DNA of 64,000 bases from Bacteroidota bacterium (GTDB taxonomy: Bacteria; Bacteroidota; Ignavibacteria; Palsa-1295): assembly GCA_030706745.1 (NCBI GenBank), contig JAUZNX010000003.1:1-64000 (forward strand). Direction: 5' to 3'. A program made the position numbers and the translations under genes. Shown piece after piece: positions 1-8,647 of this stretch. How positions within the stretch are numbered: position 1 is the first letter of the stretch; each line of letters opens with the position of its first letter. Below the pieces are notes generated by a model. It saw only the letters and a program-made list of their open reading frames with translations, searched no databases and had not been told where the DNA came from.

Positions 1-1
1 A

Positions 2-1069
2 AGCCCATGGTCTTACAGATGGCCGTCGCTCGAAAACTCATACATCTCCTCTATGCGATGGAAAAGCATCAACGGGCATATGACCCTAAATATCAAAAAT
101 CACAACGGAACGGAGGAACGAACTAATACGGTATCTCCGGACTCAACCGGGTTCTACGATCTTCGGCAGATTATCACCGATGGTTGCGGCTCCGTCATGA
201 CTTATCAATGGACGGGGACGAATCCGCCTAAATTGTTTATCTCAACAGATCGAGGGGACTCTTGGATGGCCGCTGATTCGAGTATCCCTAATTATTATGG
301 TTCTTTTGCTCGTGACAATCAATGCCACCTCATTTTGTGGAATAGGTATGGGATCTTCGAATCGTCGAACCATGGTGTGCATTGGGACAAACGCTATGAG
401 GGAGCAATGGATACCGAGATTCAAGCCGCCGCATTTGATAGCAAGCAAAGGCTATTTGCATTGACCGCGAATGGCAATCTATTCCGCTCCTCTGATTATG
501 GTCGCTCTTGGCAGTCAGTTTCAAGCGTGAACGAGGGTGGCCAAAAATATCTTTGGATTGATCCGAAGGATGATCTCTACACCCTGAGCGACATCGGGGC
601 TGGCCTTCTTCTCTCAACCGATGGTGGGAATACCTGGTCGGTCGATACGCTGGGAATCGGCAACTCCTCCGCTAGTGGGATGGCATTCTCAAAAGATGGA
701 TACGCCTATGCTGTAACTCGAAGGGGTCTTGGTCTTATGAGATCACCACTTCTGGGCTTGAGCGTTAAGGGAAATGGCGAAGTACCAATGAACTCTACTG
801 ATGTTCAGTCTTTTCCCAACCCCTTCACCCGCTCGACCACCATTCACTTCGCGCTGCCGAAGCCGGAGTATGTGACAATTGCTGTGTTTGATGCCGAAGG
901 CCGCGAAGTCGCGCGGCTGGCGAGCAGGGAGTTCGGTGTGGGCGCGCATGATGTGACGTTCGATCGCAGCGAAGGCAATACGCATGGCGCACTTCCGGCG
1001 GGTGTCTATTTCTACCGCATCACTGCTGGCGGAGAAGCGCAAACGCAAGCGATGATCGCCGAGCCGTAG
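2..1069 (+). CDS. Secreted beta-propeller (BNR-like) protein with type IX sorting tail, 5' end outside window
   Basis: The reading frame is open to the left edge, so the gene very likely starts before the window; the first internal ATG is at 53. The protein carries repeated BNR/sialidase-type turns (LFISTDRGDSW, SSDYGRSW, LSTDGGNTW), which in this family build a secreted beta-propeller. The last roughly 85 residues form a FlgD/T9SS-type C-terminal domain: FPNPFTRSTTIHFALP, then a strand VTIAVFDAEGREVARL and the end LPAGVYFYRITAGG. In Bacteroidota such tails send proteins through the type IX secretion system. Substrate or ligand is unknown. No partner gene is visible beside it. Confidence 0.8.
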   Translation, partial: SPWSYRWPSLENSYISSMRWKSINGHMTLNIKNHNGTEERTNTVSPDSTGFYDLRQIITDGCGSVMTYQWTGTNPPKLFISTDRGDSWMAADSSIPNYYGSFARDNQCHLILWNRYGIFESSNHGVHWDKRYEGAMDTEIQAAAFDSKQRLFALTANGNLFRSSDYGRSWQSVSSVNEGGQKYLWIDPKDDLYTLSDIGAGLLLSTDGGNTWSVDTLGIGNSSASGMAFSKDGYAYAVTRRGLGLMRSPLLGLSVKGNGEVPMNSTDVQSFPNPFTRSTTIHFALPKPEYVTIAVFDAEGREVARLASREFGVGAHDVTFDRSEGNTHGALPAGVYFYRITAGGEAQTQAMIAEP

Positions 1070-1090
1070 TAGAACCGAATAGCGATTGAC

Positions 1091-1318
1091 ATGCGTTTTG
1101 CCAGCATGATTAGCAGACATCGACACACCACAATTGAGAGCAAGACCGCTCCGAAGCCACGCAAGCGTGCAGTGGTGAAAACGCGCGCGAACAGCCGCTA
1201 TTCGTTCGAAAACGCCCTGAAATTCTGGAAATCTCACCGCGTTGATCTCTCGACGTTCGAGTTCGACCGGGCCGAAGCCAATGAGTCCCACCTATGGGCG
1301 ATGATCGTTATGGATTGA
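1091..1318 (+). CDS. Possible small hypothetical protein
   Basis: A 75-codon frame starting with ATG fills most of the gap between the propeller gene and the convergent asnB. The N-terminus is basic (KPRKRAVVKTR); the second half (FENALKFWKSHRVDLSTFEF, then DRAEANE) looks like a short helical domain with an ordered acidic end. I vaguely associate such short ends with small antitoxin-like proteins, but I do not recognise a family. There is no clear ribosome binding site. It could be spurious. Confidence 0.25.
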   Translation: MRFASMISRHRHTTIESKTAPKPRKRAVVKTRANSRYSFENALKFWKSHRVDLSTFEFDRAEANESHLWAMIVMD

Positions 1319-1330
1319 GATGCGTTCGGC

Positions 1331-3175
1331 TCACCGCGCCGTTTGATCCGCATGGCATCGCCACCAATGCTCCAGGACGATGATGCTCCAGGGCTTCAGG
1401 TAATGCGAGTGGCCGGTGATGAAGTCGCGATGAACTTTGGCGACGCCCTCTTTTCGTAAAAGCCCCTCCTCAATGAGTGCAAGATTGCCGTTGGCGAGTA
1501 AATCAAGTTCGGGCTTGAGCGCGCCACGGAGCAGCCACTCGTGCATCGGTAGCTCGAAGCCAGACTTCGGCTTTTCGAGAATCTCGTTGGGAATCACGTC
1601 CCTGACAGCGTCCGCCAAAAGCTGTTTCGATCCGCCGCGCGCCTTAAGTTCGATTGGAAGTTGCCACGCGAATTCCATTAGCTCCTTGTCCAGCAACGGT
1701 GCTCGGGCTTCGAGGCTGTGCGCCATTGTCATCTGATCGAGATCGCGAAGCAAGGTATCGTGGAGATAGTACTGCAGATCGTGCTCGATAATACTTTGTA
1801 AATCTGGTTTTGGCACATAGGTCCTATAGGACTTATACGACTCACTCGAAGAATTCGCGAGCAATGAAGTAATCTCCTCAGCAGAGAACAGCGACCGGAT
1901 GTTTGCCGGATCGAGCAATGCTCTCACGGCAGTGGCAGAGCGGCTGCCGGTATCTTTCGGGAGTAATCTAGCAAACCGATGCCGCAGTCCCGCCGGGAGC
2001 GACCACACCAATTCTGCCAGTTTCTTATGCTGGGCAAGCCAGCGATATTTGCGGTAACCCAAGAACAGCTCATCGCCGCCAACGCCACTGAGTACAACCT
2101 TGAGCGATGGACTTGCCGCGCGCGCGAAGTGCGCGACGAGGAAGGTGTTCAGCCCATCGCCCGTCGGGGAATCCATCGCGCTGAAGAACTTGGGAAGCAA
2201 TGCCGCCACATCCTCTCCGGATATGATTCGCTCGTGATGACGCGTGCCGAATGCGGTTGCCCCGATGCGCGCCATCTCCGTTTCCGAAGCAACGTTCTTC
2301 GAGTGAAAACCGATGGAGAACGTCTCGATGGGTTTCGAAACTTCGCGAGCCATCAGCCCGACGACCGCGTTCGAATCGAGACCGGCCGAGAGAAATGCTC
2401 CGACCGGCACATCGCTAACCAAGCGGTACCGCACTGACTCTTCAAGGAGCCGCCGCGTCTCACGGACGGCCTCGGGATAAGCTATAGCCGTTGGGCTGTA
2501 CTCGGGAAGCTGGTACCATTGTGAGATGCTGACCGTGTCACTCTTGACTCGCAGGACACTGCCGGCGGGCAAAGTCGATACGCCCTGAAAGATCGAGAGC
2601 GGATGGGGAACGGCATAGAACGCCAGGTACTTGCGCATCGCATCCGCCGAAACAAGTGGTCGAACCAAGCCGCTGCGTATCAGAGTCCGTGCTTCCGAGG
2701 CGAAGAGAAGGACTGAGCCTAGCGTTGAGTAGTAGAGCGGCTTCTTGCCAATCGCATCGCGGGCAATGAGAAGTTCGTTCGTGCTTGCGCCCCAGAATGC
2801 AAACGTGAAAAAGCCCCGCAGATCAGGAATAATCTTATCACCGAACCGCTCCAGCAACGCAAGCAGAACGGCGGTGTCGCTCGGTGGCACGGCCAGTTTG
2901 TATTTCGCGCGCAGCTCCCCGTAGTTATATATCTCTCCGTTGAAGATAAGGACATTTCCATCCTTTGATACCATAGGCTGGTGTGCCTCGGCCGATGGAT
3001 CGATGATGGAAAGCCGGGTATGAGCAAAGCCGAGATGCCGATCGGGAGAAATCCATTGGCCGCTATCGTCCGGACCGCGATGGGCGAGTGAGGCGGACAT
3101 AGTGGAGAGCTGCCGCCCTGTGTCTTCAGGAAGGGGCGTGCGATCGAGCGAAATCAGTCCAGCGATACCACACAT
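1331..3175 (-). CDS. asnB: Asparagine synthase (glutamine-hydrolysing)
   Basis: Makes asparagine, or amidates a related substrate, from aspartate, ATP and glutamine. I chose the start at 3175 because the protein must begin MCGIAGL: Cys2 is the class II amidotransferase nucleophile freed by removal of Met1. The frame is open 68 codons further, but that extension is not family-like. Domains: N-terminal glutaminase (HRGPDDSG, RLSIIDPS, FNGEIYNY) to about residue 200, then the synthetase with a PP-loop read as SAGLDS instead of the usual SGGxDS, and SGVGGDELFLGY. About 614 residues, normal length. It is divergent from the ferredoxin gene with about 140 bp between. In other genomes this family also sits in polysaccharide loci, so a cell-surface sugar role is possible. 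Confidence 0.9.
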   Translation of the reverse strand: MCGIAGLISLDRTPLPEDTGRQLSTMSASLAHRGPDDSGQWISPDRHLGFAHTRLSIIDPSAEAHQPMVSKDGNVLIFNGEIYNYGELRAKYKLAVPPSDTAVLLALLERFGDKIIPDLRGFFTFAFWGASTNELLIARDAIGKKPLYYSTLGSVLLFASEARTLIRSGLVRPLVSADAMRKYLAFYAVPHPLSIFQGVSTLPAGSVLRVKSDTVSISQWYQLPEYSPTAIAYPEAVRETRRLLEESVRYRLVSDVPVGAFLSAGLDSNAVVGLMAREVSKPIETFSIGFHSKNVASETEMARIGATAFGTRHHERIISGEDVAALLPKFFSAMDSPTGDGLNTFLVAHFARAASPSLKVVLSGVGGDELFLGYRKYRWLAQHKKLAELVWSLPAGLRHRFARLLPKDTGSRSATAVRALLDPANIRSLFSAEEITSLLANSSSESYKSYRTYVPKPDLQSIIEHDLQYYLHDTLLRDLDQMTMAHSLEARAPLLDKELMEFAWQLPIELKARGGSKQLLADAVRDVIPNEILEKPKSGFELPMHEWLLRGALKPELDLLANGNLALIEEGLLRKEGVAKVHRDFITGHSHYLKPWSIIVLEHWWRCHADQTAR

Positions 3176-3314
3176 TGTGAGGGACAACGGTAATGGTAAG
3201 ATCTTTTGTTCGGTGGCGCCTTGTCGTAACAAAATCGCGCTCTCCGCTGTTGAGGGCGCGCAAGTTTCAAATTGGTGTTTTTTCAGGAAACAGGAAAAGG
3301 AGAAGCAGAGACTT

Positions 3315-3659
3315 ATGGCCATCATGATCACGACGGAGTGCATTAATTGCGGTGCATGCGAGCCGGAGTGTCCGAACAATGCAATTTATGAGGGTGGCGC
3401 AAACTGGACCCTTGGCGGTCAGAGCTTTGGTGCTGACGATCCGGGCCCCAGCGGTGCGGTTGGATTCTTCTCCTCCGATTACTTTTACATTGTGCCGGAT
3501 AAGTGCACGGAATGCGTGACCTTTCACGACGAGCCGCAGTGCGCCGCTGTGTGTCCCGTCGATTGCTGCGTGCCGGATCCGAATTGGGTCGAACCTCGCG
3601 AACAACTCGAAGCCAAGGTGGCTTGGCTGGATGAAGTCGATCCAGGTCGTAAGCGATAA
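3315..3659 (+). CDS. 2[4Fe-4S] ferredoxin
   Basis: Small electron carrier, 114 residues. Start at 3315 (MAIMITTECINCGACEPEC); an AAAGGAGAAG stretch lies upstream. The first cluster motif is C9-x2-C12-x2-C15-x3-C19 followed by Pro; the second is C64-x2-C67-x8-C76-x3-C80 followed by Pro. The eight-residue spacer in the second motif and the roughly 40-residue insert between the motifs are features I know from ferredoxins of the Bacteroidota/Chlorobi group. Extra Cys84 and Cys85 follow the second cluster. The partner enzyme is not visible here; ferredoxins of this type serve 2-oxoacid:ferredoxin oxidoreductases and related enzymes. Confidence 0.92.
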   Translation: MAIMITTECINCGACEPECPNNAIYEGGANWTLGGQSFGADDPGPSGAVGFFSSDYFYIVPDKCTECVTFHDEPQCAAVCPVDCCVPDPNWVEPREQLEAKVAWLDEVDPGRKR

Positions 3660-3695
3660 ATTTACTGCACTGATTTTCGCGCTCCGTTGCTCAAG

Positions 3696-4529
3696 ATGCA
3701 GATAGGACCATATTCGCTCACGCCTATAGAGACCGGCCATTTTGCACTCGATGGCGGTGCAATGTTTGGCGTTGTTCCGAAGAATCTCTGGTCGCGAACG
3801 AATCCCGCTGATGAGCAGAATCGGATTGAGATGGCGCTTCGCGCACTCCTCCTCCAGACTGATGGGATGAATATCCTCATCGACAGCGGGATGGGCGATA
3901 AGTATGACGAGAAGACTCGCTCGATCTACAAACTCGACAATTCAAAATGGACGTTGTTGAGTTCGCTTGCAGAACGGGGCCTAAAGCCCGAAGATATTAC
4001 TCATGTGATCCAGACTCATTTGCACTTCGATCATTGCGGAGGGCTTGTGACGCGCACCGAACAAGGCGAGTTGGTCCCGACTTTTCCGAACGCGCGTGTC
4101 TTCGTGCAGAAGGATAATCTTGCCTGGGCTCGGAATCCTACGGAGAAAGATCGCGCCAGCTACTTGAAGCATGATTGGGAGCCGATTGCCTCTATCGGTT
4201 TGCTCGAAGAGTTGGACGGGCCTGGCGAGCTATTTCCTGGCATCGAGCTTAGGATTTTCAATGGTCATACTCGCGCTCAACAATTGCCGCTCATTCACGA
4301 CGAGGTTGGCAACCATCTCTTTTACTCCGCCGATCTCTTTCCTACAAAGGCCCACGTCAATCTTGCGTGGATCATGGGTTATGATAACTTCCCGCTGACC
4401 ACGCTTGAAGAGAAACGCATGCTTTTGCCGGAAGCATACGAGGCAAAATGGTCACTATATTTCGAGCACGATGCAGCGAGTCCTGTCGCCAGAATTGAGA
4501 GTACTCCGAAGGGCTTCAGGGCGGCTTAA
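3696..4529 (+). CDS. MBL-fold metallo-hydrolase
   Basis: Metallo-beta-lactamase-fold hydrolase of 277 residues. The metal motif HLHFDH sits at residues 108-113 (His108, His110, Asp112, His113), with later metal-ligand candidates in FNGHTRAQQ and the C-terminal EHD. The start at ATG 3696 is preferred over an in-frame TTG at 3687. It follows the ferredoxin gene by 36 bp on the same strand and may share its transcript. The layout (LIDSGMGDKY before the motif) resembles the branch that contains lactonases and other ester hydrolases, but the substrate cannot be told from sequence. Confidence 0.85.
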   Translation: MQIGPYSLTPIETGHFALDGGAMFGVVPKNLWSRTNPADEQNRIEMALRALLLQTDGMNILIDSGMGDKYDEKTRSIYKLDNSKWTLLSSLAERGLKPEDITHVIQTHLHFDHCGGLVTRTEQGELVPTFPNARVFVQKDNLAWARNPTEKDRASYLKHDWEPIASIGLLEELDGPGELFPGIELRIFNGHTRAQQLPLIHDEVGNHLFYSADLFPTKAHVNLAWIMGYDNFPLTTLEEKRMLLPEAYEAKWSLYFEHDAASPVARIESTPKGFRAA

Positions 4530-4639
4530 GGATTTATCCACAGGATCTGCAAAGGACGAGTGGCCGTGCGAAAGCTATAATGTTAATAATTTCGTAATAT
4601 TTTGGCCGGTTCGAGGGGTGGTTTTCTTCATTCCCTTGG

Positions 4640-4647
4640 TATATTTG
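4640..4647 (+). promoter_or_regulatory. Bacteroidota-type -7 promoter element
   Basis: TATATTTG matches the TAnnTTTG consensus of the primary sigma factor in Bacteroidota. It lies 70 bp upstream of the outer-membrane protein start at 4718. The same octamer occurs before the cobalamin riboswitch (16706) and before the NACHT gene (60941). No good -33 TTG is seen at the usual distance. Confidence 0.5.
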
Positions 4648-4717
4648 CAGTGTTTAAAGCCCGGTTCGATTGCCCGGAATCGGAAAATGTCGTTTATCAC
4701 AACTTGGGGGATATAGT

Positions 4718-5431
4718 ATGATTCGTAAAGCAACTGTTGCTACCGTTTTGATTGCAGTCTTTGGATTGTGTGTCGGTCTATCGACTAATGCCAACGCACA
4801 AGAAAAAGACGATTGGATGAAGCCAATCACAAAGCAGGGAAGTGCTGCCTTCGTGTTCACTATCAATGGACTTGGGAGTTTTGGTATTGGTGGCCCTGGT
4901 CTGGGCGCTGTTCCAGTGCCGATCCAAGGAGACTTCAATCCGAGATCACCAGCCGATTCGATGATGACTCTCAATGGTTTGGGAATGAAGTATTTCTTTT
5001 CCGACGATATGGCGCTTCGTGTGGCCCTCGGTTTCAATCACTCCTCGAGAAAGGATTTCGACACTTCGAGTTTCGCGCCTGCTATGACTGCCTGGGGTAT
5101 TGGCGTAGGTGTGGAAGATCATTTTCGACCGCTCTATAGCGTCAGCCCATACGCAGGGCTTCAGGTCAAATATGCATCTGAATCCGCTGACGAACAGTCA
5201 AACCAAAATATCACCTACTCGGGCCATACCTTCGGGATCGGGGCCTTCGCAGGTTTTGATTGGTTTGTGACTCACGGCATCGCCATCGGTGCGGAAGGTG
5301 GTCTAGGCTGGATGACTTCGAGTTTTAGTCAGACATTGAGCGGAACCGGCGGATCAACCACAACAGGTCCAGACGTTTCCAGCATTGCACTCGCGATGGA
5401 CGGGCTCGTCCACGTTGTCGTCTATTTCTGA
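4718..5431 (+). CDS. Outer-membrane beta-barrel protein (porin-family)
   Basis: A 237-residue exported protein. It starts MIRKATVATVLIAVFGLC and has a signal peptide ending at NANAQ. The rest is rich in alternating aromatic and glycine strands (FVFTINGLGSFGIGG, MALRVALGFNHSS, GIGAFAGFDWF) and ends in a strand closing with Phe (HVVVYF), as in eight-stranded outer-membrane barrels. The ATG at 4718 was chosen over an upstream frame start at 4670 because it begins the signal peptide. It has its own promoter element and is closed by a strong terminator, so it is probably monocistronic. Cargo or function unknown. Confidence 0.8.
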   Translation: MIRKATVATVLIAVFGLCVGLSTNANAQEKDDWMKPITKQGSAAFVFTINGLGSFGIGGPGLGAVPVPIQGDFNPRSPADSMMTLNGLGMKYFFSDDMALRVALGFNHSSRKDFDTSSFAPAMTAWGIGVGVEDHFRPLYSVSPYAGLQVKYASESADEQSNQNITYSGHTFGIGAFAGFDWFVTHGIAIGAEGGLGWMTSSFSQTLSGTGGSTTTGPDVSSIALAMDGLVHVVVYF

Positions 5432-5451
5432 TTGGAATAGAAACGCTTGTT

Positions 5452-5480
5452 AAGCCCTCCAAATTGGAGGGCTTTTTATT
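5452..5480 (+). terminator. Rho-independent terminator
   Basis: A 9-bp perfect stem (AAGCCCTCC / GGAGGGCTT) with a 5-nt loop AAATT is followed by TTTATT. It lies 20 bp after the stop codon of the barrel gene and separates it from nadB. Confidence 0.9.
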
Positions 5481-5516
5481 ATCATACTGCTGTTTAGCTG
5501 ATTTCGCGGCAATAAT

Positions 5517-7121
5517 TTGGAAACTGACGTCCTCGTTCTCGGCTCCGGCTCGGCCGGACTCTTTTTCGCTCTAACAATTGCGGAGCACTCCTCCTTTCGG
5601 GTTCTCATTATCACAAAAAAAGAGCGTTCGGAATCGAACACGAACTACGCACAGGGCGGCATTGCCAGCGTTGAAAGCGAGGAGGATTCTCTCGAAGCGC
5701 ATATCCAGGACACGCTCATCGCCGGGGCGGGTCTCTGCCATCAGGATGCCGTAGATGTCCTGGTCCGCGAGGGTCCTGACCGTGTGAATGATCTGATTGA
5801 ACTTGGCGCGAGCTTTACACGCAGTCGTGGCGGAAAGCTCCACCTGGGACGGGAAGGTGGCCACTCGGCGAATCGCATCGTGCATGCGAAGGATCTGACC
5901 GGCCGCGAACTGGAACGCGCGCTCCTCACGGCTGTCCAAGAGAAGCAGAATATCAAGATCATCGAGAATCACTATGCTGTTGAGTTGCTAACCGATCATC
6001 AACGAGTCGGGCGAAAAGGAAGTCCCAAAACGGTCAATTGTTATGGCGCGTATGTATTAGATGAAGTGACTGGCAAGGTTGAGATTGTTCGTGCCAAACG
6101 AGGAGTGATGGTTGCGACCGGTGGTGCGGGACAGGTATATCTCCACACGACGAATCCCGCCATCGCGACCGGTGATGGAATTGCCATGGCCCGCCGTGCT
6201 GGAGCCCGCATCGGGAATATGGAATTCATTCAGTTCCATCCAACAACATTGTTTCTACCTGGTGCACACTCCTTCTTGATTAGTGAGGCCGTCCGTGGAG
6301 CTGGTGGCATCCTTCGGAATCAAGCTGGCGAGCGATTCATGGAGCACTACGATCCTGCCCGCAAAGAGCTAGCTCCCCGAGACATTGTCGCTCGTGCAAT
6401 CGATGCCGAATTGAAGCGCAGGGGAGATGACTTCGTCTACCTCGATGTATCGCAACTAGCGGCCAAGGCAATTCGCCAGGAGTTTCCGAACATTTATCGC
6501 CAGTGCAAAGAGCATGGCATCGACATCGCGAAGCAGCCAATTCCAGTCGTTCCGGCAGCGCATTATACTTGCGGAGGAATCGTCACCGATCTGAACGGCC
6601 GCACGAATATCAACCGGCTGTATGCCGCCGGCGAGGCATCCATGACCGGTGTGCATGGCGCCAATCGACTGGCCAGCAATTCATTACTCGAGGCGCTCGT
6701 CTTTTCCCGCCGTGCTGCAATGGACTTGCTCGCGTCAAGCATCAGTGAACGGGATAAGGCAATGTCGATCGAGCTAATGCCTTGGGATGAATCTGGCACC
6801 GAGAATGCCGAGGAATGGATTTACGTCTCCCATGACTTGCGGGAGGTGCAGCAGATTATGTGGGACTATGTTGGAATCGTCCGGAGCAATTATCGTCTTG
6901 AACGCGCACTCCGGCGTATTCAACTAATTCGGCGAGAGATTGAAGATTATTATCGCCGGACTAAGGTGACAGTCGGATTACTGGAGCTTCGCAATGTAGC
7001 CGAGATCGCGCTGCTGATCGTTCGGAGTGCGATGCGACGCAAGGAGAGCCGAGGACTTCACTATACGACAGATTTCCCCAAAACAGATGATCGTCATTGG
7101 AAACATGATACGATTCTATGA
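5517..7121 (+). CDS. nadB: L-aspartate oxidase
   Basis: FAD enzyme that oxidises L-aspartate to iminoaspartate, the first step of de novo NAD synthesis. The N-terminus holds the dinucleotide motif VLGSGSAGLFFAL; further family signatures are NYAQGGIASV, REGGHSANRI, FIQFHPTT and the late YAAGEASMTGVHGANRL. Length of 534 is normal. The start must be the TTG at 5517: a TGA in the same frame at 5499-5501 excludes longer forms, and no ATG lies between. The stop overlaps the speB start by 4 bp (ATGA), so the two are translationally coupled. No nadA or nadC is visible; nadD is 26 kb away. Confidence 0.93.
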   Translation: METDVLVLGSGSAGLFFALTIAEHSSFRVLIITKKERSESNTNYAQGGIASVESEEDSLEAHIQDTLIAGAGLCHQDAVDVLVREGPDRVNDLIELGASFTRSRGGKLHLGREGGHSANRIVHAKDLTGRELERALLTAVQEKQNIKIIENHYAVELLTDHQRVGRKGSPKTVNCYGAYVLDEVTGKVEIVRAKRGVMVATGGAGQVYLHTTNPAIATGDGIAMARRAGARIGNMEFIQFHPTTLFLPGAHSFLISEAVRGAGGILRNQAGERFMEHYDPARKELAPRDIVARAIDAELKRRGDDFVYLDVSQLAAKAIRQEFPNIYRQCKEHGIDIAKQPIPVVPAAHYTCGGIVTDLNGRTNINRLYAAGEASMTGVHGANRLASNSLLEALVFSRRAAMDLLASSISERDKAMSIELMPWDESGTENAEEWIYVSHDLREVQQIMWDYVGIVRSNYRLERALRRIQLIRREIEDYYRRTKVTVGLLELRNVAEIALLIVRSAMRRKESRGLHYTTDFPKTDDRHWKHDTIL

Positions 7122-8023
7122 CTAGAGCGTTACCCGAAGCAAAGAATTTTCTCGGCCTGCCGAAGCGATCGAGTACGTATGAAGCGAGTAAAGTCGTCAT
7201 ACTTTCAGCGCCGTATGAGAAGACCACGAGTTATGGCGGCGGTACCGCCAAAGGTCCCGCGGCCATTCTCGATGCATCGCATTATGTGGAATTTCTGGAT
7301 GACGAGCTCTTCCGCGAATTGTGTTTCGAAATTGGAATCGCTACCATGCCGCCAATAGCATTTGGCAAGCGAGCAGGAAAGTTGATGCTTGCGCATCTTC
7401 AACAGGAAGTCGCGAAGCATCTTGATGCCGGCAAATTTGTGGTTACGCTAGGTGGCGAGCATACCATTTCGACAGCTCCCATTCTCGCTCACGTTGCCAG
7501 ATATTCTAATATGTCTGTGCTCCATTTCGATGCGCACTCCGATCTTCGCCGCGAATATTCAGGGACACCTTACAGTCACGCATGTTTCATGGCTCGCGTT
7601 GCAGACGCTGGTTTCCAGATGTCGAACGTCGTTCAAGTTGGGATTCGCGCTCAAGAGAAGGCTGAGTATGACTATGCAGCGCAGATTGGCGTCCAAACCT
7701 TTTACGCTACAAAGATTCGCAGGGGAGATCACGGCAGCAGGTGGCAGAAGGCCGTCGTCTCGTCAATTCCTTCCAATGAAGTCTATGTGACCTTCGATGT
7801 CGATTACTTTGATCCCGCCATCATGCCATCGACTGGCACACCAGAGCCGGATGGATTCCTCTGGAACGAGACGATGGAGATCTTCCGCGAACTGAATCGC
7901 GCCGGCAAGCGGATCGTTGGGTTCGACGTGGTCGAGCTGGCACCGGATTCAAAGGCTCGCCATGCTACCTATCTCGCGGCAAAGCTGGTCTATCGAATGC
8001 TCAACTTTGCATTTGCCGGCTGA
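7118..8023 (+). CDS. speB: Agmatinase / arginase-family ureohydrolase
   Basis: Mn2+-dependent ureohydrolase of 301 residues, best read as agmatinase (agmatine to putrescine and urea). All six metal ligands of the fold are present: His115 (GGEHTIS), Asp138, His140 and Asp142 (FDAHSDLR), and Asp227 and Asp229 (FDVDYFDP), with SHAC at 153-156 and GTPEPDG at 240-246. It overlaps nadB by 4 bp. Pairing polyamine and NAD synthesis genes is not an obvious pathway link; shared transcription may be coincidental. Guanidinobutyrase or formimidoylglutamase activity cannot be excluded. Confidence 0.85.
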   Translation: MTRALPEAKNFLGLPKRSSTYEASKVVILSAPYEKTTSYGGGTAKGPAAILDASHYVEFLDDELFRELCFEIGIATMPPIAFGKRAGKLMLAHLQQEVAKHLDAGKFVVTLGGEHTISTAPILAHVARYSNMSVLHFDAHSDLRREYSGTPYSHACFMARVADAGFQMSNVVQVGIRAQEKAEYDYAAQIGVQTFYATKIRRGDHGSRWQKAVVSSIPSNEVYVTFDVDYFDPAIMPSTGTPEPDGFLWNETMEIFRELNRAGKRIVGFDVVELAPDSKARHATYLAAKLVYRMLNFAFAG

Positions 8024-8030
8024 ACGCACG

Positions 8031-8639
8031 TTACGGCAGACGTTTGAATGTAATATCGTCGAACCACACGGGGTTGCCATGAAGCGACCCGGTCGTCGCC
8101 CTGCAACCAGCCGATAACTGTAGCGTGACCGTATCGCTGGGTAGCAGAGAAAGCGTATCTAAAAGCCTCTCGCTGTGCCACTGATCCGTGTCCAAAGTAA
8201 GTTGTGTCTTTGTACTCGAGACTCCTCCGTTAGTCTTTATGATCGCCATCCAGCCTGGGGGAAATGTCCCCTCCTGAAGAATGTACTTCATGTGCAGCAG
8301 CGTAGTCAGAGAGTATACTCCACTGGAAAGGTTCGTAAAACTCCGGGTCACGTAATTCGTGGCTGGCGGAAAATCGGCTGTGTGTAGCTTCAGCGACCAG
8401 GTGCCATCGCCAGGCGGCGCGGAGAGATCGAAATCGACTGTATCCTCTGGAACAGAGGCGTGATAGGTCCAGCCGTTAAGTGAAGGCATGCCATTGATCG
8501 CGAAGAGCACGTGGTTCAGAATCACGGTGGTGTCCGGTTTGGAATTGCCCGTCGTGCCGGAAGGCGACGTCGAGGATTTGCATCCACCGACGATAATAAT
8601 TAACGCGAGAAGAAAGCCAAATGCACGCAATCTCAACAT
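8031..8639 (-). CDS. Lipoprotein, paralogue of the upstream gene
   Basis: A 202-residue protein with a lipoprotein signal (hydrophobic stretch then VGGCKSS). The mature part contains LNGWTYHAS, SLKLHTADFPPATNYVTRSF, SGVYSLTT and the end VWFDDITFKRLP. This jelly-roll-like pattern (SLNGW, then LxLH, then FTNL, then VxFDDITF) resembles carbohydrate-binding-module-type beta-sandwiches. It is a clear paralogue of the neighbour at 8648-9244, with the same block order, and is probably a tandem duplication. Function unknown; anchored in a membrane by inference. Confidence 0.75.
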   Translation of the reverse strand: MLRLRAFGFLLALIIIVGGCKSSTSPSGTTGNSKPDTTVILNHVLFAINGMPSLNGWTYHASVPEDTVDFDLSAPPGDGTWSLKLHTADFPPATNYVTRSFTNLSSGVYSLTTLLHMKYILQEGTFPPGWMAIIKTNGGVSSTKTQLTLDTDQWHSERLLDTLSLLPSDTVTLQLSAGCRATTGSLHGNPVWFDDITFKRLP

Positions 8640-8647
8640 AGCGAATC

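Noticed and set aside
743-1291. Minus-strand frame of 182 codons
   Set aside because: Antisense to the propeller gene end; basic, cysteine-scattered composition and no family resemblance.
5499-5517. Longer N-terminus for nadB
   Set aside because: A TGA at 5499-5501 is in frame; only the TTG at 5517 is left as a plausible start.
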